From UBA1737 sp964474685 (lineage in GTDB: Bacteria; Bacillota_I; Bacilli_A; ML615J-28; CAG-313), in NCBI GenBank assembly GCA_964474685.1, contig CAYYTE010000017.1, positions 1 to 22,524 of the forward strand: a DNA stretch of 22,524 bases, given 5' to 3'. This document shows, one piece after another, positions 1 through 7,863 of the stretch (position 1 is its first letter; the number at the start of each line of letters is the position of its first letter). The notes below the pieces were generated by a model. That model did not search any database and was not told where the DNA came from. It saw only the letters and a list, made by a program, of their open reading frames with translations. A program made the position numbers and the translations under genes.

Positions 1-555
1 TGCTCCTGTTACGCGAATAGCAATAGATGCGTAAATTGCTTCATCACTTTTACTAGTAGCTTTAATAACACAATCACCCGCATGCCTTGCGTCAATCTTA
101 ATTCCACTTGTTTTCTTTTGTCCAAGTTCTATAATCGACTCATTCGATGTTTCCCAAACTAATTCCGGCTTTAAGCTACCTTCTTCAAAAACACATTGAA
201 TGATTTGTGAACTTCCTTCACTCATCGTAATTTTACCAGTTAATGAAAAACTAGTAAAAGGATTTCTTATCCATTTTGCAAAAAACACTTGATTCTCTTT
301 AGTTCCAACAGGAATTTTAGTCACCTTTTCACCAGTAAATTCACTGTTTTGATACCATCCATCAAAACTATAATCACTTTTTGAAGGAATAGGTAATACA
401 GTTTCATCTTTCTCAGAAAATGAAACAATAGCGCCCTCTGGTAATACTCCATCCAATAAATTATATGTAATAGAGTATTCAATATTTTTCTTACATCCAG
501 ATAAACCTAAAATTCCTACGAATACACATAATATCCAAAATACTTTTTTATTCAT
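1..555 (-). CDS. Lipoprotein with InlB B-type repeat, 3' end cut off
   Basis: This frame starts at ATG 555 and stays open to the window edge, giving 185 residues with no stop. An AAGGAG Shine-Dalgarno lies seven bases upstream. The first 21 residues are a lipoprotein signal: MNKK, a hydrophobic stretch, then the lipobox LSGC with Cys21 as the expected lipidation site. Residues about 28-95 fit a Listeria-Bacteroides (InlB B-type) repeat, including FDGWYQNSEFTG, VTKIPVGT and a closing FFAKW. Residues about 100-185 look like a beta-rich bacterial Ig-like domain (VWETSNESII, then CVIKATS). Such proteins are anchored to the outer face of the membrane and often bind surfaces or polymers, but the ligand cannot be told here. 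It lies just after the dnaJ terminator and probably has its own promoter. More repeats may follow beyond the edge. Confidence 0.8.
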   Translation of the reverse strand, partial: MNKKVFWILCVFVGILGLSGCKKNIEYSITYNLLDGVLPEGAIVSFSEKDETVLPIPSKSDYSFDGWYQNSEFTGEKVTKIPVGTKENQVFFAKWIRNPFTSFSLTGKITMSEGSSQIIQCVFEEGSLKPELVWETSNESIIELGQKKTSGIKIDARHAGDCVIKATSKSDEAIYASIAIRVTGA

Positions 556-581
556 GCCCGTTCTCCTTTTATTCACTTAAT

Positions 582-609
582 ATTATATACCAATAATAAA
601 AAAAAGCAA
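582..609 (-). promoter_or_regulatory. Possible promoter of the lipoprotein gene
   Basis: On the minus strand a TATAAT hexamer (582-587) lies 27 bases before the start codon. At a 16-base spacing the -35 position (604-609) reads TTGCTT, which shares only TTG with consensus. It overlaps the U-tract of the dnaJ terminator. The -10 is good and the -35 is weak. Confidence 0.4.
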
Positions 610-647
610 AAAAAAGGAATTAAATAATACCCAATTATCTAATTCCT
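604..647 (-). terminator. Rho-independent terminator after dnaJ
   Basis: AGGAATTA (615-622) pairs with TAATTCCT (640-647). After one mismatch, ATAAT pairs with ATTAT, leaving a five-base loop. On the minus strand the hairpin is followed by eight T residues. It begins seven bases after the dnaJ stop codon and closes the heat-shock operon. Confidence 0.85.
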
Positions 648-653
648 AATTCT

Positions 654-1781
654 CTATTTCTTATTAAACCAACGTTTTACTTTATCAAACCAAGTATTAT
701 TGGTTTCATCCGTAGTTGATAACTGTTGAAATAAATCTTTTTGTTTTGCGTTAAGATTCGTTGGTGTAATCACTTTTACAATAACAAATTCATGTCCAAC
801 ACGATTTGTTATCTTATTAGCAATACCTTTTCCCGATAGTTTAAACTTAGTACCATTTTGAGTACCACTCGGAAGCACCATCTTCTCACTACCCGCAAGA
901 GTTTTTACTTCAATTGTCGCACCAAGAGCGGCTTGACTAAATGTGATAGGCATCTCAAGAATAATATCATTCCCATCACGCATAAAGTAGTCATGAGGAC
1001 GTACTGTAATCGTAATGTGTAAATCACCATTTGACCCTCCTAACGTTCCGCATTCACCTTCACCAGCAACACGAATCGTTTGATCTGAATCAATACCCGC
1101 AGGAATATTTACATTTAAAGTTTTGGTAACTCTTACACGACCTTGACCATTACAATTTGGACACTTATGTAATATCTCTTGGCCAGAGCCACCACATGTT
1201 GGACAAACCGATTCACTTTGGAACACTCCAAAAGCAGTTTGTTGACGAGTAACAACACGACCTGAACCTTTACATCTAGAACAAGTTTTAATATCACTAG
1301 GGGTTGCGGCACCGGTTCCACCGCAAGTAGGACATTTGTCATACTTAGTAAGTGTTACTGGTTTTTTTACACCAAAGCAAGCTTCCTCGAAACTAATTGA
1401 TAAAGATGTTTGAATATCTCTACCATTTTTTGATTGACTTCCAGATTGTTGTCTTCCTCTTCCACCAAAGATGGAACTAAAGATATCCTCAAATCCACTA
1501 AAACTTTGTCCAAATCCAGAAGAACCCCCGAACCCACCAAAGCCGGCTCCGGCTTGTTGTGGGTCATCGGTTCCAAACTGATCATACATTTTTCTTTTTT
1601 CAGGATCACTTAAGCAATCATACGCACCTTGAATTTCAGCAAATTTTTGTGTTGCATCACTATCTTTACATACATCCGGGTGATATTTCTTTGCTAATTT
1701 ACGATAATTTTTCCGAATATCCTCTTGGGAGGCATCACGAGCTACCCCTAATACTTCATAATAATCTCTTTTTGTAGCCAT
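654..1781 (-). CDS. dnaJ: Chaperone protein DnaJ (Hsp40)
   Basis: DnaJ is the cytosolic co-chaperone that delivers unfolded clients to DnaK and stimulates its ATPase. The 375 residues have the full type I layout. The J domain is at 1-70 with the HPD triad at 34-36. A Gly/Phe-rich linker runs from about 75 to 110. Four zinc motifs of the form CxxCxGxG follow at 150-157, 167-174, 193-200 and 207-214, then the C-terminal client-binding and dimerisation region. Length is normal for the family. The start has a strong AAGGAG eight bases upstream. It is the last gene of hrcA-grpE-dnaK-dnaJ, 27 bases after dnaK, and is followed directly by a terminator. It should be controlled by HrcA through the operon promoter. 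Confidence 0.98.
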   Translation of the reverse strand: MATKRDYYEVLGVARDASQEDIRKNYRKLAKKYHPDVCKDSDATQKFAEIQGAYDCLSDPEKRKMYDQFGTDDPQQAGAGFGGFGGSSGFGQSFSGFEDIFSSIFGGRGRQQSGSQSKNGRDIQTSLSISFEEACFGVKKPVTLTKYDKCPTCGGTGAATPSDIKTCSRCKGSGRVVTRQQTAFGVFQSESVCPTCGGSGQEILHKCPNCNGQGRVRVTKTLNVNIPAGIDSDQTIRVAGEGECGTLGGSNGDLHITITVRPHDYFMRDGNDIILEMPITFSQAALGATIEVKTLAGSEKMVLPSGTQNGTKFKLSGKGIANKITNRVGHEFVIVKVITPTNLNAKQKDLFQQLSTTDETNNTWFDKVKRWFNKK

Positions 1782-1808
1782 GTGAGGCTCCTTTCAATTG
1801 GTTTAAAA

Positions 1809-3647
1809 TTACTTTTGTTCCTCAGCGGTTGCATTTACAGAACCATCGGGGTTGGTTGTAGGTGCTTCTTCTTTTGAACCACCTTGTGTATTTGCTTGTT
1901 CTTGTTGATGCTTTTGATATGCTTTTGTAGCAATACCTTGAGCTGCTTCAACCAAAACATCTTTCTTAGCTTTAATATCTTCCAAATCTGTGCCTTCAAG
2001 AGCTTTCTTTAAAGCATCGATTGCGGCAGTCACTTTTGTCTTTTCGTCTTCAGTTACTTCAGCACCTAAATCTTTTAATGAAGATTCAGCCGCAAAGATA
2101 TATTGACTACATTCATTTCTTAAATCCGCTTCTTCTTTCTTTGCTTTATCAGAATCAGCATTTGCTTCAGCTTCTTTTACCATCTTATCAATTTCATCTT
2201 CCGATAAACCAGAGTTTCCAGTGATTGTAATTGTTTGACTCTTGCCAGTACCTAAATCTTTTGCACTAACGTGAACAATACCGTTTGCATCAATATCAAA
2301 CTTAACTTCAATTTGTGGAACACCACGTGGAGCTAGAGGAATACCCGATAATTGGAATTGTCCAAGTGTCTTATTATCCTTAGCCATACTTCTTTCACCT
2401 TGCACAACATGAATATCTACAGCTGGTTGATTATCAGCAGCAGTAGAGAATACTTGTTGTTTTGATGTAGGAATGGTAGTATTTCTTGGAATTAAGATTG
2501 TATTAACTCCACCTAAAGTTTCAATACCTAAAGATAATGGTGTAACATCAAGTAAAAGTACATCATGAACATCACCCTTTAATACACCACCTTGAATTGC
2601 GGCACCCATAGCAACTACTTCATCAGGGTTAATTGAACGGTTTGGTTCTTTTCCTAATTCTTTACGAACAAGTTCTTGAACACAAGGAATACGTGTAGAA
2701 CCACCTACAAGTAATACTTGGCTTAATCCGCTTGGTTGTAATTTTGCTTGTTTTAAAGCATCACGAACTGGATTTACAGTAGAATCAACTAAATCTTTAA
2801 TTAACTCTTCAAATTTAGCTCTAGTTAAACTTAAGTTCAAATGAACTGGGTTTCCATCTTTATCCATTGTAATAAATGGAACAGAGATTTCAGCAGTAGT
2901 AACATTACTTAAAGTCTTCTTTGCATTTTCAGCTTCAAGTCTTAAACGGAAGATAGCAGATTTATTGTTTGTTAAATCAATAGCAGTTTGTTTTCTAAAC
3001 TCACCAACTAAATAATCAACAACACGATTATCAAAGTCATCTCCACCTAAATGGTTATTTCCAGAAGTAGCAAGTACTTCATAAGTTCCATCCGCAAGTT
3101 GCAAGATAGATACATCGAATGTACCACCACCTAAGTCATAAACTAAGATGTTTTGTTCTTTTGATTGGTCTTTATTAATACCATAAGCAAGCGCACTTGC
3201 AGTAGGTTCATTAATAATACGTTTAACATCTAAACCAGCAATCTTACCAGCGTCTTTTGTAGCTTGACGTTGTGCATCATTAAAGTAAGCAGGAACAGTA
3301 ATAACTGCTTCTGTAACAGTTTCACCTAAATAAGCTTCTGCGGTTTTCTTTAAATCTTGAAGAATCATTGCAGAAATCTCTTGAGGAGTATAATCTTTAT
3401 CTGTAGATTTAATATGAACTTTATAATCCGTTCCCATATGTCTCTTAATTGAGAATACAGTGTCCATATTTGTTGCAGCTTGACGACGTGCAGCCTCACC
3501 TACAATAATTTCACCATTACGGAATGCTACAACAGAAGGAGTTGTTCTTGCGCCATCCGCATTAACAATAACCTTTGCTTCTCCACCTTCCATAACAGCA
3601 ACACATGAATTTGTTGTACCTAAATCGATACCAATAATTTTACTCAT
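1809..3647 (-). CDS. dnaK: Chaperone protein DnaK (Hsp70)
   Basis: DnaK is the ATP-dependent Hsp70 chaperone that works with DnaJ and GrpE in the cytosol. The N-terminal ATPase domain opens with GIDLGTTNSC and contains VYDLGGGTFDVS and VLLVGGSTRIP. The linker LLLDVTPLSLGIETLGG precedes the substrate-binding domain and helical lid. I place the start at ATG 3647 (612 residues, MSKIIGIDLG), which has GGAGG eight bases upstream. An in-frame ATG five codons earlier (3662) lies inside that Shine-Dalgarno and is unlikely to be used. The C-terminal tail after the lid is Gln/Gly/Thr-rich and ends NATAEEQK, without the acidic EEV-type ending of many DnaK proteins. It sits between grpE and dnaJ. Confidence 0.98.
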   Translation of the reverse strand: MSKIIGIDLGTTNSCVAVMEGGEAKVIVNADGARTTPSVVAFRNGEIIVGEAARRQAATNMDTVFSIKRHMGTDYKVHIKSTDKDYTPQEISAMILQDLKKTAEAYLGETVTEAVITVPAYFNDAQRQATKDAGKIAGLDVKRIINEPTASALAYGINKDQSKEQNILVYDLGGGTFDVSILQLADGTYEVLATSGNNHLGGDDFDNRVVDYLVGEFRKQTAIDLTNNKSAIFRLRLEAENAKKTLSNVTTAEISVPFITMDKDGNPVHLNLSLTRAKFEELIKDLVDSTVNPVRDALKQAKLQPSGLSQVLLVGGSTRIPCVQELVRKELGKEPNRSINPDEVVAMGAAIQGGVLKGDVHDVLLLDVTPLSLGIETLGGVNTILIPRNTTIPTSKQQVFSTAADNQPAVDIHVVQGERSMAKDNKTLGQFQLSGIPLAPRGVPQIEVKFDIDANGIVHVSAKDLGTGKSQTITITGNSGLSEDEIDKMVKEAEANADSDKAKKEEADLRNECSQYIFAAESSLKDLGAEVTEDEKTKVTAAIDALKKALEGTDLEDIKAKKDVLVEAAQGIATKAYQKHQQEQANTQGGSKEEAPTTNPDGSVNATAEEQK

Positions 3648-3683
3648 AATTTTTACCTCCAAATATATTTAATATCTATTTAA

Positions 3684-4349
3684 TTATTTTTTTGTATCTT
3701 CAGTAGTTTCTTCTTTTTTCTTAGAAGTACTATGCTTAGATACAATGACATGAGCAGGTCTTAATACTCTATCTTTATAGAGGTAACCTGACATTATCTC
3801 TTTTACTACGATATCCTCATCTATATCATCATTCACTTCAACTTCCATTGCATTTTCGCAAGTTGGATCGAATGGTTTATTTAATGATTCAATCTTTTTT
3901 ACTTGATAATCACTTAAGATTTGTTTTAATTGTTGATTGATCATTGTAAATCCAATCAAATAATTCTTAAGTTTATCATCTTCTGTCTTAACAGAAACAG
4001 CTTTATCAAAAATATCAATCACATTAACTAAATCAAGTAAGATATCTTGGTACATATATTTACGTTCTCTTGTTCGTTCTTCAATGGAACGCTTTTTATA
4101 GTTATCCATTTCAGCAAGGCTTCGTAAGTACTTATCTTGTATTGCAAGAAATTTATTTGTCAATTCTTGATATTCTTTTTCGTTTTCTTTACCTTTACTT
4201 TTTTTATTCGGTTCTTCCTTTTTATCAACTTCAACAACTGCTTCTTTTTCATCATTTGTTGAATTTATTGCTGGATTTTCAGCAGTTTTTTCACCTTTTT
4301 TTTCTAATTCTTCTTCTTCCGCTCGATAGCGGTTTAAATCTTTATTCAA
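3684..4349 (-). CDS. grpE: GrpE nucleotide exchange factor
   Basis: GrpE releases ADP from DnaK and acts as a thermosensor of the chaperone cycle. Residues about 1-55 are a low-complexity, highly charged Lys/Glu segment. A long helical region follows, with YLRSLAEMDNYKKR, the usual dimerisation helix signature. The C-terminal beta domain contains KPFDPTCENAMEVE and the family ending GYLYKDRVLRPAHVIVSK. I start it at TTG 4349 (221 residues), which has AGGAGG eight bases upstream. A GTG at 4358 would give three more residues but overlaps that Shine-Dalgarno. The Shine-Dalgarno lies at the hrcA stop codon, so the two genes are tightly linked and co-transcribed. A Lys/Glu/Thr-rich tail extends past the fold. 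Confidence 0.96.
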   Translation of the reverse strand: MNKDLNRYRAEEEELEKKGEKTAENPAINSTNDEKEAVVEVDKKEEPNKKSKGKENEKEYQELTNKFLAIQDKYLRSLAEMDNYKKRSIEERTRERKYMYQDILLDLVNVIDIFDKAVSVKTEDDKLKNYLIGFTMINQQLKQILSDYQVKKIESLNKPFDPTCENAMEVEVNDDIDEDIVVKEIMSGYLYKDRVLRPAHVIVSKHSTSKKKEETTEDTKK

Positions 4350-4361
4350 AATACGCACCTC

Positions 4362-5402
4362 CTATATTTCGTTTATCTTTTGAACAATATGTTTTAATAA
4401 TATTATCGTTGCTTTATATTGCATTCGTTTCGGCCCAATTACAGCAAGTGCGCCAGTTCCTAGATGATCTGTTTGATAATAGGTAGATACAATTGCACAG
4501 TTTTCTAAACCCTTTGTTAGATTTTCTCTACCAATACGAATCGATACTTGGCAATTCTTTTTCATATTATCTTCTACAAGTAAATTGTTATTAAAATCAA
4601 TTAAGTCTCGAACTTCTAAACTATTGATTAAATCAATCAATTGCTTCTGATCACTCATATCTTTAAAGTCAGGTGTCGATAATAGATTATACTCACCAAA
4701 CACATGTGTTTTATCATTAACTAATGTTCGAAAGTTTCTAGTAACAAAGAATGTAGTTTCTGTATCATCTTCAAAGAATGACATTACTTCCATTAGGAAT
4801 TCTTTATTTGCAAGAATTTTACGAAAGTCACTTAATAATAGTCCTGTCATTCTTGTATCTAAGAATTGTGCTAACACTATAATCGTTTGAGTATTACAAT
4901 CATGTGGTAATACTACATAATTATAAGCAACATGTCCTTGTGATGTAACCAAAATAAAGTTCCCTGAATGGTCCGTAATAGGAATAAATTCAAGTTTAAC
5001 AACTTTACTATTGTAAGTAATCTTCTCAAGATAAATTGTAGAATAACCTGTGAGTTCCGACACAGTCATCATAGCCTTTAATATTGCTTCTCTTTTTGTA
5101 GTTAAGTTACTCGCAAATATTTTATCAATCAAAGGAATATTACAAGGTTTATTCAATTCTTCATCAACAAGATCTTCAACATATAAACGATATCCTTTTT
5201 CTGAAGGAATTCTACCACTTGAAGTATAAGTCTTTTCAAGGTAACCCAGTTCTTCTAAAGAAGCCATATCATTACGAAGAGTTGCTGAAGAAAAGTTTAA
5301 ATCATCCCGTTTGGATAGAGCTAAACTACCCACCGGAATATTCGATTGTACATATTCTTCAACAATAGCAACTAACAATTTCTTTTGACGTTCCGATATC
5401 AT
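4362..5402 (-). CDS. hrcA: Heat-inducible repressor HrcA
   Basis: HrcA is the repressor of class I heat-shock genes. It binds CIRCE as a dimer and needs GroEL for full activity in known systems. The 346 residues start with a winged helix (residues about 1-75) containing SSATLRNDMASLEELGYL and then the family signature SGRIPSEKGYRLYV. The rest matches the GAF-like and dimerisation portion, with VSIRIGREN and ALAVIGPKRMQY near the end. The start has GGAGG six bases upstream. It is the first gene of the operon and a CIRCE element sits in its promoter, so it represses itself and grpE-dnaK-dnaJ. Confidence 0.97.
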   Translation of the reverse strand: MISERQKKLLVAIVEEYVQSNIPVGSLALSKRDDLNFSSATLRNDMASLEELGYLEKTYTSSGRIPSEKGYRLYVEDLVDEELNKPCNIPLIDKIFASNLTTKREAILKAMMTVSELTGYSTIYLEKITYNSKVVKLEFIPITDHSGNFILVTSQGHVAYNYVVLPHDCNTQTIIVLAQFLDTRMTGLLLSDFRKILANKEFLMEVMSFFEDDTETTFFVTRNFRTLVNDKTHVFGEYNLLSTPDFKDMSDQKQLIDLINSLEVRDLIDFNNNLLVEDNMKKNCQVSIRIGRENLTKGLENCAIVSTYYQTDHLGTGALAVIGPKRMQYKATIILLKHIVQKINEI

Positions 5403-5430
5403 AGTTCACCTCCTATTTCATAACGATTAT

Positions 5431-5459
5431 ATTATACCACATTGAATTAGCACTGTCAA
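5431..5459 (-). promoter_or_regulatory. Sigma-A promoter of the hrcA operon
   Basis: On the minus strand TTGACA (5454-5459) is followed after exactly 17 bases by TATAAT (5431-5436). This is a perfect match to the vegetative consensus. The -35 hexamer straddles the inner edge of one CIRCE arm and its spacer, so HrcA binding should exclude RNA polymerase. Confidence 0.92.
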
Positions 5460-5473
5460 GCATAAAGTGCTAA
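5447..5473 (-). promoter_or_regulatory. CIRCE operator (HrcA binding site)
   Basis: The arms read TTAGCACTG and AAGTGCTAA, separated by nine bases. The consensus is TTAGCACTC-N9-GAGTGCTAA, so each arm matches at eight of nine positions and differs only at the innermost base. It lies 45 bases before the hrcA start and overlaps the -35 hexamer, the expected position for repression. Confidence 0.93.
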
Positions 5474-5500
5474 TTATTTAAAAAATATTCTTAATATTAT

Positions 5501-5536
5501 TAAAAATAACCCTTATTCTTTTAAATAAGGATTATT
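5501..5536 (-). terminator. Terminator overlapping the end of the MBL-fold gene
   Basis: CCTTATT (5511-5517) pairs with AATAAGG (5524-5530). The stem continues past one mismatch with AATAA/TTATT, and the loop is six bases. On the minus strand a run of five T follows. The stem includes the last codons and stop of the upstream gene. The U-tract is short, so this is less certain than the other terminators here, but its position just before the hrcA promoter makes sense. Confidence 0.65.
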
Positions 5537-6136
5537 CATTCGTTCTTCTGTAGTTGTTGTAGGAGTGTCATGACCAGGATAGATATTATATTCTTTCTTT
5601 AAATGACATAATAGATTTAAGGAATTCTTAAGCGCTACAAAATTTCCCGTTGGGAAGTCACTTCTTCCAATGGAATTATGAAATAAGGTATCACCTGAAA
5701 ACATCATCTCATTATATAGTATCGTAATGCCATCATTTGTATGACCAGGTGTAAATAGAATTTTAAAAATATTTGAACCAATTTCTAACGATTCACCATC
5801 CGAAACAAAATAATATTTTGCATTAGGATATTTACTAAATGGAATCTCAAACATATATCTTGCAAGATTCACTTCCGGATCTAACAAGTACGTATAAGTT
5901 TTTTTAGATAAGTAAACATGGATATCGGGATACACTTCACACAATCTCTTTAACCCAGCAATGTGGTCAAAATGAGCATGAGTAATAAATATATGAATAG
6001 TTTTTTTATTTTCAATATACTTCTTATAATCAAGAACATCCAAGGATGGATCGATAATAACTATAGTTGTATCATTAAAAAGAAGGTAGGAATTACTTAA
6101 TTCCCCACCTTCATTTAAACATATGAACTCGAGCAT
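5513..6136 (-). CDS. MBL-fold metallohydrolase, glyoxalase II-like
   Basis: This is a 207-residue cytosolic metallo-beta-lactamase-fold hydrolase. The zinc signature THAHFDH is at residues 52-58, followed by PGHT (His132), SGDTLF (Asp149) and YPGHDTPTT (His189), so the full metal-ligand set is present. GRSDFPTGN after the SGDTLF motif is typical of the small glyoxalase II-like (YcbL/YqgX) branch. That family hydrolyses thioesters such as hydroxyacylglutathione-like substrates, but the true substrate is unknown. It lacks the C-terminal substrate domain of classical glyoxalase II, as expected for this short branch. Its ATG overlaps the stop codon of the ROK gene (TAATG), which suggests translational coupling. 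It is the last gene before a terminator. Confidence 0.88.
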   Translation of the reverse strand: MLEFICLNEGGELSNSYLLFNDTTIVIIDPSLDVLDYKKYIENKKTIHIFITHAHFDHIAGLKRLCEVYPDIHVYLSKKTYTYLLDPEVNLARYMFEIPFSKYPNAKYYFVSDGESLEIGSNIFKILFTPGHTNDGITILYNEMMFSGDTLFHNSIGRSDFPTGNFVALKNSLNLLCHLKKEYNIYPGHDTPTTTTEERMNNPYLKE

Positions 6137-7482
6137 TATTTAACTTCTGGAAGAGATGCAGCCGCAATCGATTGTCCTACTCTTCTCATTTTTTCATCTG
6201 GAGTTGTAAGTATAATATTATTATATTCAGGGAATTCAGTCTTTAGTACTTCATTTGCTTTTGCAATGATGATATCACCACCAACACCAGAAAGTACTCT
6301 TCCTAAAAGTAATAAATATTTAATTTTATAGAACTCGCTATAATACGCAATGGAATAGCCTAAATAAATACCAATGTTTTCATAAATTTCATGAACAATT
6401 GGATTACCTTCTGCCATTAGTTTTTGAACTACCTTTAGTTTTTCAGCAGGGCTTAATGCATCATCGAGTGCAATACCTGCAGCTTCCGCAAGTTTGATTA
6501 CGCCATCTTGGCTAAAATACTTAACCCCACAGCCATAATCACCACTCCACTCGTCTACCATACTATCCGTATTATAATCAACTGGTACAAAGGCAAGTTC
6601 CGATAACCAACCATTTAGATTGCCGTTACCATCAATATAACCCGCAGCTTCACTTGTTCCCATAGCAATACCTAATACTTCATTGGAATGAAGACTCATA
6701 GAACCTGCAAGAGCAGTAACATCGCCATCATTCGCAACAACTACTGGTACATTAAAATGCTTTGCTGCACGAAGGTAAATATCACGAACGCCTGTTTGAA
6801 AGTCCTTTTCAGGAACCTTTATAAATAAGGAAGCAACACGAACTTCATTGTCAATATAGATGCCCGCGCTTGATACACCAATTGCATCAACTTTGCCACC
6901 CATTTTATCTGCAGCTTTTTGAAAAGAATCAAGAATACCTTCATAGTGATATTTCGGATCACTATTTAGTTTTGGTGACCATACAGTTTCATCTGAGAAA
7001 ATAACTTCTCCATTCACAACTGCACTTACTTTTCTATCCGATCCCCCCGCATCAAAGCCAATACGATTTCCTTCCAAGTGTCCACCCGCTGGAATACTCG
7101 CTTCAATTGTTGCGGGAACTTCTTCATATTTCTTTCCAATTACTTTAAATGGTGTTTGATAAACATGAGACATAAAATCAACATCAAAATGTCTTGCTCC
7201 ATCCATAGAAAAGACATGTTTCATTTCTTTGACAATGGATTCTTTACCACCTAAGTAAATCTTAAATCCACCAACAACCCATAAAATTGATTTAATTACT
7301 CTTTCAACCATATTAAAGTTGGTAGCATCATCGGTTTCACTAACTTTAACTTCATAGTGATAACGATAGCCATTATTACGTTCAACACAAATAGCAAAAG
7401 GAATTGTACCCTTTTTGTTAAACTCTCTCAATTCTAAAATCATCGGCTTAAAGCCTTTATCAAAACTAGGAATATAATTCAT
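6136..7482 (-). CDS. ROK-type sugar-kinase-like protein with N-terminal extension
   Basis: Residues about 140-448 form an actin/hexokinase-type ATPase fold of the ROK kind. GFDAGGSDRK (142-151) is phosphate loop 1. VVVANDGDVTALAG (248-261) carries the expected catalytic Asp252. GIAMGTSEAAGYI (271-283) is phosphate loop 2. I see no CxCGxxGC zinc site of classical ROK kinases and repressors and no helix-turn-helix. The first 135 residues form an extension with no motif I recognise. ROK enzymes usually phosphorylate sugars at the C6 or C1 hydroxyl, and the substrate here is unknown. The start has GGAGG six bases upstream. It lies 27 bases after rsfS and overlaps the MBL-fold gene by one base. 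Being at the end of a ribosome-assembly operon does not suggest a sugar pathway. Confidence 0.75.
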   Translation of the reverse strand: MNYIPSFDKGFKPMILELREFNKKGTIPFAICVERNNGYRYHYEVKVSETDDATNFNMVERVIKSILWVVGGFKIYLGGKESIVKEMKHVFSMDGARHFDVDFMSHVYQTPFKVIGKKYEEVPATIEASIPAGGHLEGNRIGFDAGGSDRKVSAVVNGEVIFSDETVWSPKLNSDPKYHYEGILDSFQKAADKMGGKVDAIGVSSAGIYIDNEVRVASLFIKVPEKDFQTGVRDIYLRAAKHFNVPVVVANDGDVTALAGSMSLHSNEVLGIAMGTSEAAGYIDGNGNLNGWLSELAFVPVDYNTDSMVDEWSGDYGCGVKYFSQDGVIKLAEAAGIALDDALSPAEKLKVVQKLMAEGNPIVHEIYENIGIYLGYSIAYYSEFYKIKYLLLLGRVLSGVGGDIIIAKANEVLKTEFPEYNNIILTTPDEKMRRVGQSIAAASLPEVK

Positions 7483-7509
7483 TTTTTTCCTCCTTAATGA
7501 AACTTATCC

Positions 7510-7863
7510 TTATTCTTTGTTATTTTCAATCTTACGGTTTGCAGAAACTTGATATAATTGATCTAAATTATATCTTTCTCTTTCACTGCCAACAAATACA
7601 TGAACAAATACAGTCCCCATATCTGCTAAGAACCAAGTGGCTTCTTCACCACCGCTAATGCTTCTCACATGAAGTCCATTTTCTTCGGACTCTTCATCTA
7701 AATAATCCATTGCCGCAGCACCTTGTCTACTCGACAAAACACTTCCTATAACAGCATAATCATAGTATGGGGTAACCTTACGCATATCATATACTTTTAT
7801 ATCCTCAACTACTGCTTTGTTTAAAATCTTTTCAATTGCCTCTAATATTTCTTTATCGTTCAT
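7510..7863 (-). CDS. rsfS: Ribosomal silencing factor RsfS
   Basis: RsfS binds protein uL14 of the 50S subunit and blocks joining to 30S, which damps translation in starvation. The 117 residues match the family in length and pattern: KVYDMRKVTPYYDYAVIGS near residues 23-41, DYLDEESEENGL, then ATWFLADMGTVFVHVF and a closing RERYNLDQLY. The ATG overlaps the yqeK stop (ATGA) and has AAGGAGG just upstream. Its place beside yqeK and yqeH is conserved in Firmicutes. Confidence 0.95.
   Translation of the reverse strand: MNDKEILEAIEKILNKAVVEDIKVYDMRKVTPYYDYAVIGSVLSSRQGAAAMDYLDEESEENGLHVRSISGGEEATWFLADMGTVFVHVFVGSERERYNLDQLYQVSANRKIENNKE

Noticed and set aside
2021..2224. Open plus-strand frame of 67 codons opposite dnaK
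   Set aside because: It mirrors the dnaK codon pattern, has no Shine-Dalgarno and is low complexity (Leu/Gln rich). It is an antisense shadow.
4070..4486. 138-codon plus-strand frame opposite grpE and hrcA
   Set aside because: Hydrophobic Leu/Phe-rich composition comes from reading Lys/Glu codons backwards. No ribosome binding site; grpE and hrcA explain the DNA.
6136..7482. Reading this gene as a BadF/BcrA-type activating ATPase
   Set aside because: No iron-sulfur cysteine pair typical of that group; the ND and GG-type loops fit ROK better.
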